The position numbers were made by a program, and so were the translations under genes. Shown piece after piece: positions 13,071 to 24,409 of a DNA stretch of 64,000 bases (positions are counted from its first letter, which is position 1; every line of letters begins with the position of its first letter). Location: contig NC_062978.1 of assembly GCF_023078275.1 (NCBI RefSeq), positions 8,818,585-8,882,584 of the forward strand, written 5' to 3'. This stretch comes from Leguminivora glycinivorella (lineage: Eukaryota; Arthropoda; Insecta; Lepidoptera; Tortricidae). The notes beneath the pieces were generated by a model. That model was given only the letters and a program-made list of their open reading frames with translations, was not told the origin of the DNA and made no database searches.

Positions 13071-13098
13071 TATGGAATAGTTATTGACAAATTGTTTT

Positions 13099-13310
13099 CA
13101 GTACAGATGGTTTTCTTTTTACGCACTAGTGCGAGAAGTGGTTCATTATATGCCAGGTCGAAACTTCGGAGGGCCATCTGTACCTACTGAAAAACGTCGT
13201 ACGATACACGTGTAAAAAGGAAATTCGTAACTCGTGTCGACTCCCTTCGACTCGCTTCGTGTTTTAATTTATCGCCACTCGTTTCGAACTTCCTTTTTTC
13301 GCACTTGTAT
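13099..13310. repeat. Pair of adjoining small inverted-repeat modules
   Basis: Module one has CAGTACAGATGG at about 13099 and CCATCTGTACCTACTG ending near 13191. Module two has CGATACACGTGTAAAAAGGA at about 13202 and CCTTTTTTCGCACTTGTATCG (reverse-matching) ending near 13311. This looks like a compound non-autonomous DNA element. No coding capacity. Confidence 0.6.
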
Positions 13311-14280
13311 CGTAATGTACTATTTCGTACGAAAGTGCGGCCTGCGGAGAGTACACGTGGAGCGATTAATTTAATAAATACCAACCGGATTCCCGTGCGT
13401 TTGTCTCCGAGACGTGGGGCGTGCCGCGCTTCTTGAGGTATGTCGGATTAGTCACCTAGCTATACTAGAAACCATAATCAAATTCCAAAAAACTACCAAA
13501 GATGGACGAATGTCACATTGACATATGTCAATGTCATTGTTGTAAAATACACTCGGAAAAGTTTAGCTTGACTGGGGACTTCCGGTTGGGACGCCATCAT
13601 AGCGGTTTCGTGTCGTGAATAATTTATTTTTCTTTTACTCATTAATGTTGTTTAAAGTGTAATATTGATAGCTTATTATGCAGTAAACTAATGGTGTAGT
13701 GAGAAGCTGATGAAGAATTGTTCTCGAAACGCGTTTAGCCTCTTTTTTGTCGTAAACGGCCGGTAGTCCACGTGCTCTTGTAAAATCTAGCTATCAATTT
13801 ACAAGTGCTAAGTCACCGTACAATGTCGTACTTACCGTACAAAAATTACTAATATTAGCTCATATCACCTTGACACTGGCGAAATAGTCCCAATGGACTG
13901 CAGCCATTTAATTTTAAAAACTGAACTTAGCTTGACTGGGTTACCGGTTGTGTTTATTTCGTATTCGTATTATTTTACTTTAAGGTACATCGGGGCAAAT
14001 CCTGACTGGGGGGCCATTGTAACTGATCCATTTTTTCCATTATTACACTATTTAGTTCCACATGTATCCACTGAACACGCGTGGCATATATATGTATAAC
14101 CAGTGGACACTCCAATTAATAATGCAAACATTGTAAAACATGGAAAATAATTTTTAAGTAAAAAAAACCGCCGCCTTTGGGGTTCTGATGAAAGCTACTT
14201 GCGACATGTTGAATTATCTAGAAATGAGTAGGTATTTTTTAAAGCTACTTTTAATACTTTAATTATTTGATGGCAACACA

Positions 14281-14509
14281 TTTGTCATTTGATATTTGCC
14301 ATGCAGTCGCTTTTCGGTGAAGGAAAACATCGTGAGGAAACCGGACTAATCCCAATAAGGTCTAGTTACCCTCCGGGTTGGAAGGTCAAATGGCAGTCGC
14401 TTTCATAAAACTAGTGCCTACGCCAAATCTTGGGATTAGTTGTCAAAGCGGACCCCAGGCTCCCATGAGCCGTGGCAAATGCCGGGATAACGCAAGGAGG
14501 ATGATGATG
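14281..14509 (+). mobile_element. Nested SINE/LINE-tail insertion with 16-bp target duplication
   Basis: The insert is flanked by exact copies of ATTTGATGGCAACACA at 14265-14280 and 14510-14525. It contains CGGTGAAGGAAAACATCGTG, 'GGAAACCGGACTAATCCCAA' and ends AAGGAGGATGATGATG, the short-repeat tail seen on RTE-type retroposons. A 16-bp duplication and a GATGAT tail indicate target-primed retrotransposition. No coding region. Confidence 0.9.
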
Positions 14510-14652
14510 ATTTGATGGCAACACAAATGAATATACGTATACCGTTAAGGTTTGAGGAGTTTCCTCAATTCCTCATGAATCCAATTATATGAAATCGAAG
14601 CTTGACAAAATTTGACTTGAAAACTCAATATTCTTAACAAACATAACTAAAT

Positions 14653-15215
14653 AAATGTCACTGTTCTGAACTTAAATGCTAGTTATTCTTATAAAAATAC
14701 CAAAGTCACTATAAGTGTGCCGTTCAGATTTAAGGAGTTCCGTTCTGATCTTCATCAGCAGTTCCACTGCACCAAATGTCACTGTTCTGGACGTAAGTGC
14801 ATGCTGTTCTTATAAAAATACCAAAGTCACTATAAGTGTGCCGTTAAGATTGAGGAGTTCGGTTCTGACCATCATCAGAATTTCCACTGCACCAAATGTC
14901 ACTGTTCTGGACGTAAGTGCAGGCTGTTCTTATAAAAATACCAAAGTCACTATAAGTGTGCCGTTAAGATTTGAGGAGTTCGGTTCTGACCATCATCAGC
15001 AGTTCCACTGCACCAAATGTCACTGTTCTAGACGTAAGTGCATGCTGTTCTTATAAAAATATCAAAGTCACTATAAGCGTGCCGTTCAGATTTGAGGAGT
15101 TCCGTTCTGACCATCATCAGCAGTTCCACTGCACCAAATATCACTGTTCCGTACGTAAATGCATGCTGTTCCTTAAAAAACACAAAAATCACCATATGTG
15201 TGCCTTTCAGATTTG
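14653..15215. repeat. ~120-bp tandem array
   Basis: The marker CCAAATGTCACTGTTC recurs at about 14773, 14893, 15014 and 15134, giving a 120-121-bp period; a diverged partial unit starts near 14653. The units diverge by several percent. Overlapping frames at 14715-15056, 14971-15216 and 15028-15306 merely translate the array and shift at a 121-bp unit. Confidence 0.88.
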
Positions 15216-15365
15216 AAGAGTTCCCTCGATTTCTCCAGGATCCCATCATCGGAACTGGATAATTTGAGGCGGCGGTTAAAAATGGATCAGTTTCATTTGC
15301 CCCCAATCGAAATTTTCCCGCTGTACTTTATATTATATGGGAGTTAAATGTTTCCTTTGTAATTA

Positions 15366-16180
15366 TAAGGTAAAATACCCCATAATGGACGGTGATGCCA
15401 TTATGGACAAAAAAACACAAATCCTTAAAAATAAGTATCTAAAATAAGTTTCTAAAAACTGACGGCTATGTACCATAAACTAGAGTTATAGACCTGTTTC
15501 ACTTTGAAGTTTCAATTAATTCGGTTATTTCTGAAGGATTTGGCGACAAGATTAAATTTACCAGTTTACTGAAAAAAATATCAAGACGAATTCTTAGTAA
15601 TGTTGCTAAGAGAGTTGAGTTCATGTATAAAATAATAAAAAAATAACGCACGGTGTAATCTTGAATGCGTTTTACTTACTGCATTAAGCATGAGACAAGG
15701 TATAAAACATACTAGTTTGTTGCTCCAAAGATATAAAGAAATGACGTTATTTTGCGAGTGTCCATTACTGGACCCGAAAAACTGCGTACCTCCTATGATG
15801 GACAAGGAACAATTTACAAAACCAAAATTTACAAGAAACAATCCTATGTTAAAATAACCCAAACTAATTGTATTTATGGTGTATAAAATTGACTCATTGC
15901 GTATCAGTTGGCTTTAAAAACTTATTTCACTGTCCATAATGGGGGATCCATTACTGGAGAACTGCCGTCCATAATTGGAGAAAAAACACCTAGTTTTAAT
16001 TTGTTAACTATGAAGAAACCAATAGGAGTATCTATTCTGTGATACGCTTGAAATGTAAAAGTAGGATAGGACATTCAAGATTTAGCACGCTTAGCCGTAG
16101 AATTTTTACATTTATCAGTGAAATATCAAAAACAGGCGAATTTTTTTCTTAAACTGTCCATGATTGGGTCCGTCACCTTA
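15366..16180. mobile_element. ~815-bp DNA element built around GTCCATAATGG motifs
   Basis: The left end reads TAAGGTAAAATACCCCATAA and the right end, inverted, reads TAAGGTGACGGACCCAATCA, both followed by TGGACnG. Internally, variants of TGTCCATAATGG / CCATTACTGGA occur at least eight times in both orientations. No transposase frame; a 93-aa frame at 15581-15862 has no recognisable domain. Probably a non-autonomous element with internal protein-binding repeats. Confidence 0.6.
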
Positions 16181-16380
16181 CATTCAAAAAACTGCTACAA
16201 GTATTATTAAAAAATAAAAAAATAAATTACTGTTGCATAAAAATGTACATTTAACAGGAACATATTGGCAATATTTTAGGAATTTGATTATGGTAACATT
16301 TTAGGACAGTATACCTACATAACCATGGATGGCATGGATCCGGATCCGCATGTTGCTCGGGGGCGAGAGTGGGACATCGC

Positions 16381-16534
16381 TAATATCGTCACTACTTTAA
16401 AAAAAACTTGTATCTTCGTCTGTCAATGAAAAGAAAATTGTAGTAAGTATGTATGGAATGCATATAGACTTACTGCGTTTTAACTTTGAGGAACAGCGTG
16501 AGATACGAGATTTTTTAAAAGTAGTGACGATATG
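16381..16534. repeat. Inverted-repeat element, ATATCGTCACTACTTT type
   Basis: TAATATCGTCACTACTTTAA at 16381 is matched by its inverse TTAAAAGTAGTGACGATAT near 16514-16532, with ACTTGTATCTTCG / GAGATACGAGA just inside. It is a small MITE-like unit without coding capacity. Confidence 0.75.
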
Positions 16535-16549
16535 TAGTATCGTTAGCTA

Positions 16550-17300
16550 GAGAGCGGATTTCAGGTAGCGATTTAAATATTAATATAGAATTATTATAGA
16601 TATGACTCGCATAATTTATTATTTTTTCTACACACAAAAAATGTATCAGAACCAGAGAAAAGAGACTAGTAAGTCTATGATCAGAACATAAAAATAAAAC
16701 CCTTTTTGATGCTTTTGTGAATATTGGGCAAAGATTATGTTGATAATAAATAAGTAAAATGTTTGTTAATTTTTTAAATAGTTTATTTATTGAAGTTATT
16801 CTTTAATATTTCGTCTGCGCACACTTCTATTACGACTCAAAGAATAGAAAAATGAAAAATACTTCGCTTCCTGTATACAAACACCTTTATTTAGAATAAA
16901 ATACTTTTCTTTAGTTTTTCTATAGTTTGTTGCAAAAATAGCATTAATTTAATCTAATTATTTTGCGGTGTGCGAAGTTTGCGGTGTGCGATGTAATAAT
17001 AATAGATTGTAAATTCTTATTATAAACCACATGACATGTATTTAAAAAAATGCACTAGTCATATCCATATTAAAAATAGCTACCTGAGATCGTTACTCTC
17101 TAATCGTTACATGCAGCATAAGTATTTGCTGTTAAGTGTAAAGCTTAGTACCTTTGTGCGAGTTATAGGTACCTACTCGTATGCAAGGAGAGTCACTTTA
17201 CTCTGCAGCTTACTGTAGTAGTAATAGAGTCTGTTCGGAAGGAGATTCACAGAATGTATAGGACCCCATACATTCCACGACTCTTCTCTTTTCGTACAGA
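16550..17300. other. AT-rich non-coding stretch
   Basis: I see no gene, repeat family or regulatory motif that I can support here. Confidence 0.4.
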
Positions 17301-17308
17301 CACTATTA

Positions 17309-17432
17309 GGGCCGGTTGCACCACGTCTGTCACCGTTAAAGCATTCGTTAAATTTGATTGTATGGGAAGTTTCACAGACCTCTGCTGCGTGACGATGATG
17401 AGTCTGTCAAAAGTGGTTGATGCAACTGGCCC
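17309..17432. mobile_element. 124-bp Harbinger/Tourist-like MITE
   Basis: The ends are GGGCCGGTTGCACCA and TGATGCAACTGGCCC. They are flanked by TTA at 17306-17308 and 17433-17435, a 3-bp duplication typical of PIF/Harbinger-type elements. No coding capacity. Confidence 0.82.
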
Positions 17433-17518
17433 TTAATCTTAACTGTAGGTACTAAAGTTGACGTTGGATAGTAAATGTGGTATTGACTTTAATTCTAGAT
17501 ATTCTTCTTCTTAATCGT

Positions 17519-17600
17519 ATAAGGGCCACTTGCACCAACGAAAACGAAAGGTTAACCCGAGGGTTAACTCACCATTTTATATGGAATTTGACAGATGCCC
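17519..17600. repeat. Left half of a GGNCCACTTGCACCAAC-type MITE
   Basis: GGGCCACTTGCACCAACGAA and GGTTAACCCGAGGGTTAACT match the complete copy at 48026-48140. The right terminal repeat is missing or decayed here. Confidence 0.7.
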
Positions 17601-17699
17601 ACTAACCCCGTGTTACCTCTGTTATTTTGTTTTTGTTTCTTGTGCATTACTCGTAAACTATGTGAGGTGTGCAATAAAGAGTATTGTATTGTATTGTAT

Positions 17700-17985
17700 A
17701 ATCTTGTCAGAGTAGTTGTGATGGCCATTGGAGTCGCTGTGGCGCATTTTTAATGGTTTCCCGCCATGTTTCTCTATTTGCAGTGTTCCACACGCACAGA
17801 TATAACCGGTGAGAGCCCTCACTTGGTCTGTCCATCGCATTGAGGGGCGCAGTCTGGGTCTTGTACCGCCCACTTTTCCCTGATGAACCCCAAGTCTCTT
17901 TATAGAGGAGTCTTTGCTTCATGTAACGTGATCGAATTCGCTCAGGGTCCAGAGTGAACGATTTCCGACAGTCTTTGTTCAACAT
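17700..17985 (-). pseudogene. Degenerate LINE ORF C-terminus
   Basis: The minus-strand translation in one frame gives GGTRPRLRPSMRWTDQVRAL, and a shifted frame continues with NRETWRETIKNA. The GxRPRxRPxxRWxDQ ... A.xR..WR pattern is the C-terminal tail of RTE-like insect LINE proteins. At least one frameshift separates the two parts and the reverse transcriptase domain is absent, so this is a dead, 5'-truncated copy. A (TATTG)n run lies at 17680-17699, on the tail side in this orientation. Confidence 0.72.
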
Positions 17986-17989
17986 TGAC

Positions 17990-20853
17990 CCTGATAGGTA
18001 GGTTTTTAATAATATCCAGACTATCCAGAGTAACTTGTGTATTTGTGTTTTACATGGAATAATTCTCCGTTATGTGGTGTTTTAGATAGTTAATTTCCAT
18101 CAATGTGTTGTTTCCAAGCAAAAAGTCCCACTTCCTCGCTTGCTTAAATGCTTTGACAGGTTACTCGTAGAAACTAATATCATCCTTATGGAGCTACAAA
18201 AGTGGCACCTTTCACTATAGAGTCTGTTACCTGTTCGACATAAATAAGGTATGATACCGGATACCTTATTTGATAAGCATTCAAATGATGAAATAAAGGA
18301 TAGGTCAATAGACATAGAAATCAAAAAGTGATTAAATAACAAACATCTCTTTATTATAATAATTATGTTGGTACTGGACATTGATAAATAATTAAATGTA
18401 ACTATGTATATTCATTGTACCACGCCATGTGTATTCATTAAAATGTAAATGTAACTTTATGAGGTAATTACATAATAATATTATAATTATTCGCTTGATT
18501 CAGTTTGATGATCAATTAAAATAACCTGTGTCCGAGCATGAGGTAGATAGATTTATGGCAGTATCACCGAATTACAGAAACTATATGTATGACAATATCT
18601 TTACATTTATATATCTTATTATTTAACTTCTTAGATTATTCAAGGAATAGTTTGCGATGTGTTATCATGGCACTGAAACCTAGTGCATAGACTAACAAAT
18701 ACATATAAACAAATTTAAGCAAAACAATAAAGTTAAAAACTTTTTATAAAATAGGAACTCAAGTAAATTGCAAATGAAGGTTTGGACTACGGTCGAGCAT
18801 GCACCGCGCCTGGCGGTGCGATGCTGGGAGATCCTTCGACATTACTATAGTATATTTGATACGGAGAAATAAGAGTTACATCATTAAATTAAAATCAGTC
18901 TCAAATGGTTCTGCCGCTCGCGGCATCAGGTGACGATGTGCGATACCTCGCTCTCGCTTATGATATTTATTATAATCGTAGACAATAGAAAATATTCCAA
19001 GAACTTTGGCTCTATACCCTGGAGCAGTATTTCTATCGTATGAGGTAGATAATGGCACCGTAGCAATAACACTAATTACCATATTTTACAATACAACATT
19101 GCAACATGGAATTACAACTTCTAATTGAAAGTATCATTTAATTTGTACACATTACTTTTTGTACCAATAATTTCTTTGGGAAAAACTCTTTATATTATAC
19201 ACCGTCTCGATCTACTCTAAGACCCTACGCTCCGTGACACTTAAACACTAATGAAAATAAAATAATAATAATCAACAAGTAGCACTGTTAAATACTTACA
19301 TACATTTATCGTGTGCGCTAAAACATTGAGAACAATTACTCTGCGATCGTAAATTAGACAAAAACGAATACAATAAACACTAACCCTAATAGGAAACTAA
19401 TACCCGTAGAACAAATTGCGACTTCTGCTCTCTCCGCGCCGGCAGCAAGCGGCGGCACCAGCGGCACCGGCGCGCCGCGCTGCCGGCCACTCGGGCCATG
19501 CCCGTAGTGCATTGCATCCACCCTACACGATTCAAATATATACAATTTTCACATTAAATACATAATTAAATTGTATCTTAAAAACTATATCAAAACATCC
19601 TTTATTTCAATAGATGTCAATGCAACCCGTTCATGGCCCTTAATGTTCGCTATCAAAATACATTCAAAAATTTGTAAAGTTAACATCTTTATCCATTTTC
19701 ATGATTCCTTATATTCGTTGCACGATAATTGAGTTTTACGGTCTTCGAGTGCGTTACCCAATCGCGTACAACAGAATTCGGCTAATTGGTATTCTTACAT
19801 AGAATTATATTTACAAACCACATTTAATTTCCATGGCCAATTTCGTTACATCGAAAATGGCGTTGAAAACATTTTAAAATACCTAGAAACTAATTGATAA
19901 ATAATAAATAATTTTGTTTAGGGACAGCATTATGTACAAAAGCGGTGCGCTCCGGCCGCGCGCCGCCGCCGCCGCCTCTCTGGGTACTAAGCTACAGCTT
20001 TACCGAACAAACAAACAAACAGCCCCTATAATTTTATTGAAGCAAAGCACCAGTATCGGTTACGTATTATCGGTCAGAAAACTTCAATTAATGCTTGTAA
20101 AAGCACAAAACGAGCTCGAGGCTATTGATTAAAAACTGGCAGTCGCGCACAAAAGAGGGTGATACTGAACCGGTTGTCGCAAGGCGAGGATCTGGGCGAA
20201 CACAATGACGGCCGCTTTGTTCGCTTTGAGGAATTCCCTTCAAATCAATACTTAATAATCAACGATTGTGAACTAGCCTTTGTCGCGGAAAATAATAAGT
20301 CAATGTCGCGGCCTTCTCCGGGCTATTCCGGTTCCCGGCCGGCGAGCAGCCGCGGACGCGCCGCTCACGAACCGTAACGTGCACATTTTTTGTCTACGAA
20401 TGGAAACAATAGTCAACTACAATAAATCAAAGCATTACTTTTGTGCAACGGGTTCGATCTTTCTTAGGTTTGCAAATTTCGAAACAAAGGAACAAAACCA
20501 TCACATTTTTTCCTTCTCTCACCTTGCGATTATGCAAATGGTATAACAATAAACTTTTTAAACTGTAACACTAATAAAAAGTGTCTTTATGGTAGACACT
20601 GCAAATGTTAAATCATAAAAACTGAACGAACGACTACCTAACTAGACTGACTCAGTAGTGCGAAACCGAGCAAAAAATTAACTGTTAGGACTTTTTAAAT
20701 GTTTGTTCTGAGAAGTATCTCCATGTTCGACTAAACATTATGAGATCTACATGACAGGGTCGGGCTGGGACGGCGCGTATGCGACCGAGTAGGGCGCGGG
20801 GTCTACGCGGGAGGAACTCGTATACCGGCTCAGCGGCGCGTGGAGCGCGGGGA
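17990..20853. other. 3' flank of Kr, mostly non-coding
   Basis: No gene is seen beyond the presumed Kr 3' UTR (20020-20853). GC-richer pockets lie at 19420-19510, 19940-19985 and 20160-20380. Short frames here have no domain or splice support. The Kr-proximal pockets may belong to the UTR or to nearby regulatory DNA. Confidence 0.4.
20033..20038 (-). terminator. Candidate poly(A) signal for Kr
   Basis: AATAAA on the minus strand (TTTATT on plus), about 815 nt downstream of the Kr stop codon. It is the nearest canonical hexamer that I found. A UTR of this length is plausible, but only transcript 3' ends would settle it. Confidence 0.35.
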
Positions 20854-21731
20854 CTACGCGGCGTGCACGCGCAGGTCGGTGGGCGAGTCCGGCGTGGCCG
20901 GCCGCCGCGGCAGCGACAGGTCCTCGGGCTCTGTCTGCTCGGGCCACTCGTCCCAGCGCCAGTCGGCGGCCGCGGCTGCGGGTGGGCTCGGCGAGTCGGG
21001 CTCGCAGCCACCACCGCCCGCGCAGCGGTGCAGGGCGGCCGCCTGTCGCCGCCGGAAACGCGCCCCGCAACGACAAGCGAACGGCGCATCTCCCTCGTGC
21101 ACCAGCGCGTGCGCTTTTAATTGGTTGGAGTCTGAGAAGCGCGCCGGGCAGCTCGGGCAAGCGTACGGGCGCTCGCCGGTGTGCACGCGCAGGTGCCGCC
21201 GCAGGTTGGCCACCTGCACGAAGTGGCGTGGACAGTGCGGGCAGCTGTATGGCTTCTCGCCCGTGTGCAGGCGGAGATGCGTCTTCAGATGGTGGTCGCG
21301 CGTGAACCGCTTGTGGCACTCGCCGCACTCAAACGGCTTCTCGCCGGTGTGGGTACGCTCGTGGTTCTGTAGCACGTGTTTGTATCCAAAAGAGCGGGAG
21401 CAGATCTTGCAGGTGAAAAGTTTATCTCTTGGCGGGTCGGCGGCCCCGGGCGAAGACCCGGAGGAGGGCGGCGAGAGAGGCGCGGTGGTGTGCGAGGTGG
21501 TGACAGAGTCGTCGAGTTTGGAGGTGCGGCGCCGCTTGCGGGCGCGGTCCAGCTCCGGCGGGGGCAGCAGCGGCGCGGGCGGCGACGGCGGCCAGGCGGC
21601 CAGCAGCGCGCCCGAGTACAGCTCGGCCGGCAGCCCCGCCACAAGCGCCGCGGCGCGCGTCGCCAGCAGGCGCTCGGCTAACATCGGTAATGATTCTTGA
21701 CGCATTGTTGATAGCGGTCTCACTGACACAC
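20854..21731 (-). CDS. Kr: Krüppel zinc-finger gap protein, last (main) exon
   Basis: Transcription factor of the segmentation network. Counting residues from the GTG codon at 21729: a basic stretch RARKRRR (62-68), LSPPSSGSSP (85-94), then five C2H2 fingers at about 105-127, 133-155, 161-183, 189-211 and 217-236, joined by HTGEKP/HTGERP linkers. Fingers 1-4 keep FTCKICSRSFGYKHVLQNH, HKRFTRDHHLKTH and FVQVANLRRHLRVH, which I recognise as Krüppel-specific. The C-terminus has WPEQTEPEDLSLPRR, containing the PxDLS CtBP-type repression core at 268-272; the frame ends at residue 291. The exon opens at 21731 straight after TTTTTCTTTGTCGCAG, so the true start lies in an unseen upstream exon; the first in-frame ATG here is codon 9. 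Finger 5 is odd: its cysteines are spaced C-x1-C. The exon is very GC-rich, hence many shadow frames. Identity is very likely; the missing exon is inference. Confidence 0.96.
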
Positions 21732-21748
21732 CTGCGACAAAGAAAAAC
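21732..21748 (-). other. 3' splice acceptor before the main Kr exon
   Basis: On the minus strand the sequence reads TCGTTTTTCTTTGTCGCAG just before GTGTGTCAGTG. A T-rich tract followed by CAG is a consensus acceptor. It implies an intron toward higher coordinates and a short 5' coding exon, as in other insect Kr genes. Exon phase: two bases of a split codon precede GTG at 21729. Confidence 0.8.
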
Positions 21749-22119
21749 GAATATTAAATATTGATGCATTTGCTACCAATAACAACAAACAAAAAATGGG
21801 TACATCGTAATTTTGGATGTAGCATAGGTATCATAACTCTTATATGTCCTTAGGTGTTAACTCAAGACAAAAATTGTCACAGTCGGCATCACTTCCGTCA
21901 CTCGTTAGTTTCGACCTAAACAAACACTCTGTGGAACCTATCGATAGCGCACTTATCAGCAGCAGACGACAAAAAACGCGGCAAAAACCGTTGCCAGACG
22001 CTGCGGAGGAAACATTTGGTCGCAATTTGGTCGCAATCATACCGATGCAGGTCGCTTCCGCCCCGACCTGTTGCGCAAATTGCCGCGAACGAGCCTAGCT
22101 CGCTCCCGCATCCTCCGTA

Positions 22120-22600
22120 AACTCGTCCGTATATTTTTAAAGGAATAATTAGATTGGAGTTGATTACTTGATGTCGTCGCTAATTGCGTTACTCGCTTGT
22201 CGTGGAAGGGGTGTCGTCCAGCAGCCGGCCCCGGCCCGCGCCCGCGCTCGAGCGAACCACTTATAATGGAATTAATTATTCCTCAAGCGGCAAACTCCGC
22301 CCGCCCGCTCCGCCCAAATTATATTCAAATATTAATTTCGACGGAGAAAAGCCTTTTTGAGAGCACTTAATTAAAATTAGACAAAATCATAATTGAAAGT
22401 TCTCCTCGAGGCGTGAAGAGGCGGCGAGGAGGGAAGCTCCTTACATTATCTACTTAGCTGTGGAATTAATTCCGGGCCGAACTGTGGACTTAGCCGTCGC
22501 GCTTAATTGAAGGAGGCAAAATAGAATTACTGGACGCTGCCGAGTGCCTCGGCCGCTCTTCGCGCCGCGCTTTTGTTTCTTATAATAATTATAATAAGTG
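22120..22600. promoter_or_regulatory. Candidate regulatory module upstream of Kr
   Basis: Unique, non-repetitive DNA 0.4-0.9 kb upstream of the main Kr exon. GC-rich blocks alternate with homeodomain-like cores (GAATTAATTATTCC, CTTAATTAAAATTA, GGAATTAATTCC, CTTAATTGA). No open frame is credible. The composition resembles insect developmental enhancers or a promoter inside or before a short Kr intron. This is inference from motif density and position only. Confidence 0.4.
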
Positions 22601-23369
22601 ACAAAACACCGCATTTCTTTTTAAAAAGGGCTCGAAGAAGATGTTCGTTGAAGCTAATTACGTATTCTACCATCGGATGATGTAAAAAGTAATGAGATAA
22701 TTTTAAAGTTTGTGATTAGGCGGCGGTGGCGTCGGCGGCGCGCGGCACGTACCGCCGGCTTATCCCATAACTTTTTAATAACATTACTCGCTGTTTCGAG
22801 GCCGGGCAGCAAACCGAACTCGTGATGTGCCCTGAATTGTAATACGGACAAAATGTAAAAGTTGACTCGCCAGTCGTAAATACAGATCAATACAAGTAAA
22901 TACAGATCTGCTGAGACCTACCTAACTTATAGATTCGATAATACTCTGCCGACTTAGTTGATTACTTGTACGGTGGTACTTTCAATTTGAGATAAGATTT
23001 ATTACAGTATCTATACGTATATTTTTTTACTCTCAAACGGCAGTTTATAGATCCTATAGATAGGCAATTGATGAGCATTATGGGCACGGTTATCGGTGGT
23101 CGGGTGACAATACTGGTGATAAATTTTTACAGCACCGCACCCTTCCCTACGCTTTTTATGAACCAAAGAGTTGTAATTATCCCCTCTTTATACGCCATAA
23201 ATATTTGTCAATAACCCGTAGGTATATAATACTTTTATGATGAGGTCTACTGCCGTCTCTCCATAACTCATTATCACGGGCAGACCGATAAACATCATGT
23301 CAGTGACATAATGTCATTATTATTGAAAAAGCTTTTGTTTTCTTCTAAACAAAGGAACTATAGTTATTT
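22601..23369. other. Non-coding stretch upstream of Kr
   Basis: No gene seen. It may be Kr intron or 5' flank. A GC-rich patch (GGCGGCGGTGGCGTCGGCGG) at about 22720-22755 stands out. Confidence 0.35.
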
Positions 23370-23560
23370 GTTTTACAAGGGGGCAAAGTTGTTGTTTAAC
23401 CGCACGTGCCAATATAGAAGCCTGAGCAAGCGAAAGATTCTAGTATTGAACCGCGAGCGTAGCGAGTGGTTCAAAATGTGGAATCTTGAGCGTTGCGAGG
23501 ATTTCAAGGCACGAAGGTTTAAACAAATTTTGCCGCAGAGTGAAACACAAAATTTCAATA
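23370..23560. repeat. Dispersed lepidopteran repeat (GGGGGCAAAGTTGTTG type)
   Basis: The block runs from GGGGGCAAAGTTGTTGTTTA through 'CGAGCGTAGCGAGTGGTTC' and 'GGAATCTTGAGCGTTGCGAG' to TTTTGCCGCAGAGTGAAACA. I recognise this motif order as a common repeat of moth genomes. Overlapping frames on both strands (105 and 61 aa) are therefore incidental. Confidence 0.6.
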
Positions 23561-23599
23561 TTTATAATTCAAAATCATCATTTATGGGTAATTTCTGCC

Positions 23600-24409
23600 A
23601 GACCAGCCAGCTCAAGATATCAAGTTAAAATTTGTATGAAATTACTTTGCACTCTTGTGGATAAAATGCAATTTTGCTATCTGTTTTCGAATAGCAAAGT
23701 AAGCCGTTATCAGTTGGTGTGGTGAAAAATATATTGTATAAGTAACAGTGAACAGAACAGTCAATCGCGTCAATTAATAAGTAATAATGTCGATAATATA
23801 TTGTATTAATTTAAAACTGATTACATGCTCCTGATATTTAAGACAATCGTTGGGCTCAAAATCCTGTCTTAATTAAGATTATGAAAAAATATTTTTGCCA
23901 GACCGATTTTTGCATTAACTTAGCAACAATACGAAAAGGACATGAAAAATCTCATTTACAAGGCATTTTTCATAGTGAAGTTTTGTAACATTAGTTCACT
24001 ATGTCTTATGCAATACGGCGCGCCGCTATTTTTATATTTCTTATGAAATTGAAGATTTGTAAAAACCTATACACAATTACACACTAACTAAAGTATGCAA
24101 GCTTAAGAATGGAGGTAACATATTAGATGCTGTTATGTTTTAGCAGTTGATATATCGGAGGTTATGAATCAATTGATCGCCTGTGTACCTACTCTGTACT
24201 TTTAGGTAGTACAATATTTGTCGGTTAACCAAACATAAAACGAAAACCAAGTGAATCAGTCACTCAGCAACCTGTCTTTAATGTTTTAAGTTACCCTTAA
24301 CTGGCGTAAGGAGTCTTTTGAGGCTAAATTTGATTACATTTATTTAAATACCTAAAGATATATAGTTAACATATACTAGTATAATACAGATTTATAGTTA
24401 TACGTTATA
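23600..24409. other. AT-rich non-coding stretch
   Basis: I see no gene or repeat boundary that I can support. Confidence 0.35.

Larger units (their letters stand above)
14160..15300. mobile_element. Composite repetitive element, copy A (with ~120-bp tandem array)
   Basis: It begins AAAAAAACCGCCGCCTTTGG, then TTCTGATGAAAGCTACTTGCG, and ends after 'TTTCTCCAGGATCCCATCATC'. The same ordered modules recur at 53437-53990, so this is one mobile or duplicated unit carrying a tandem array inside. Copy A has about 4.5 array units and a nested insertion at 14281-14509. I cannot assign it to a family; a minisatellite-bearing Helitron-like element is one option. Confidence 0.75.

Noticed and set aside
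14715..15306. Frames over the 120-bp array, including Cys/His-rich HHQQFHCTKCHC
   Set aside because: The zinc-finger-like look comes from translating a minisatellite; 121-bp units shift the frame.
17036..17218. 60-aa plus frame before the Harbinger-like MITE
   Set aside because: No domain, no splice signals; consistent with chance in AT-rich DNA.
20840..21700. 286-aa plus-strand frame opposite Kr, and other long frames in the same block
   Set aside because: They are antisense or shifted shadows of the GC-rich Kr exon; no domain and low-complexity composition.
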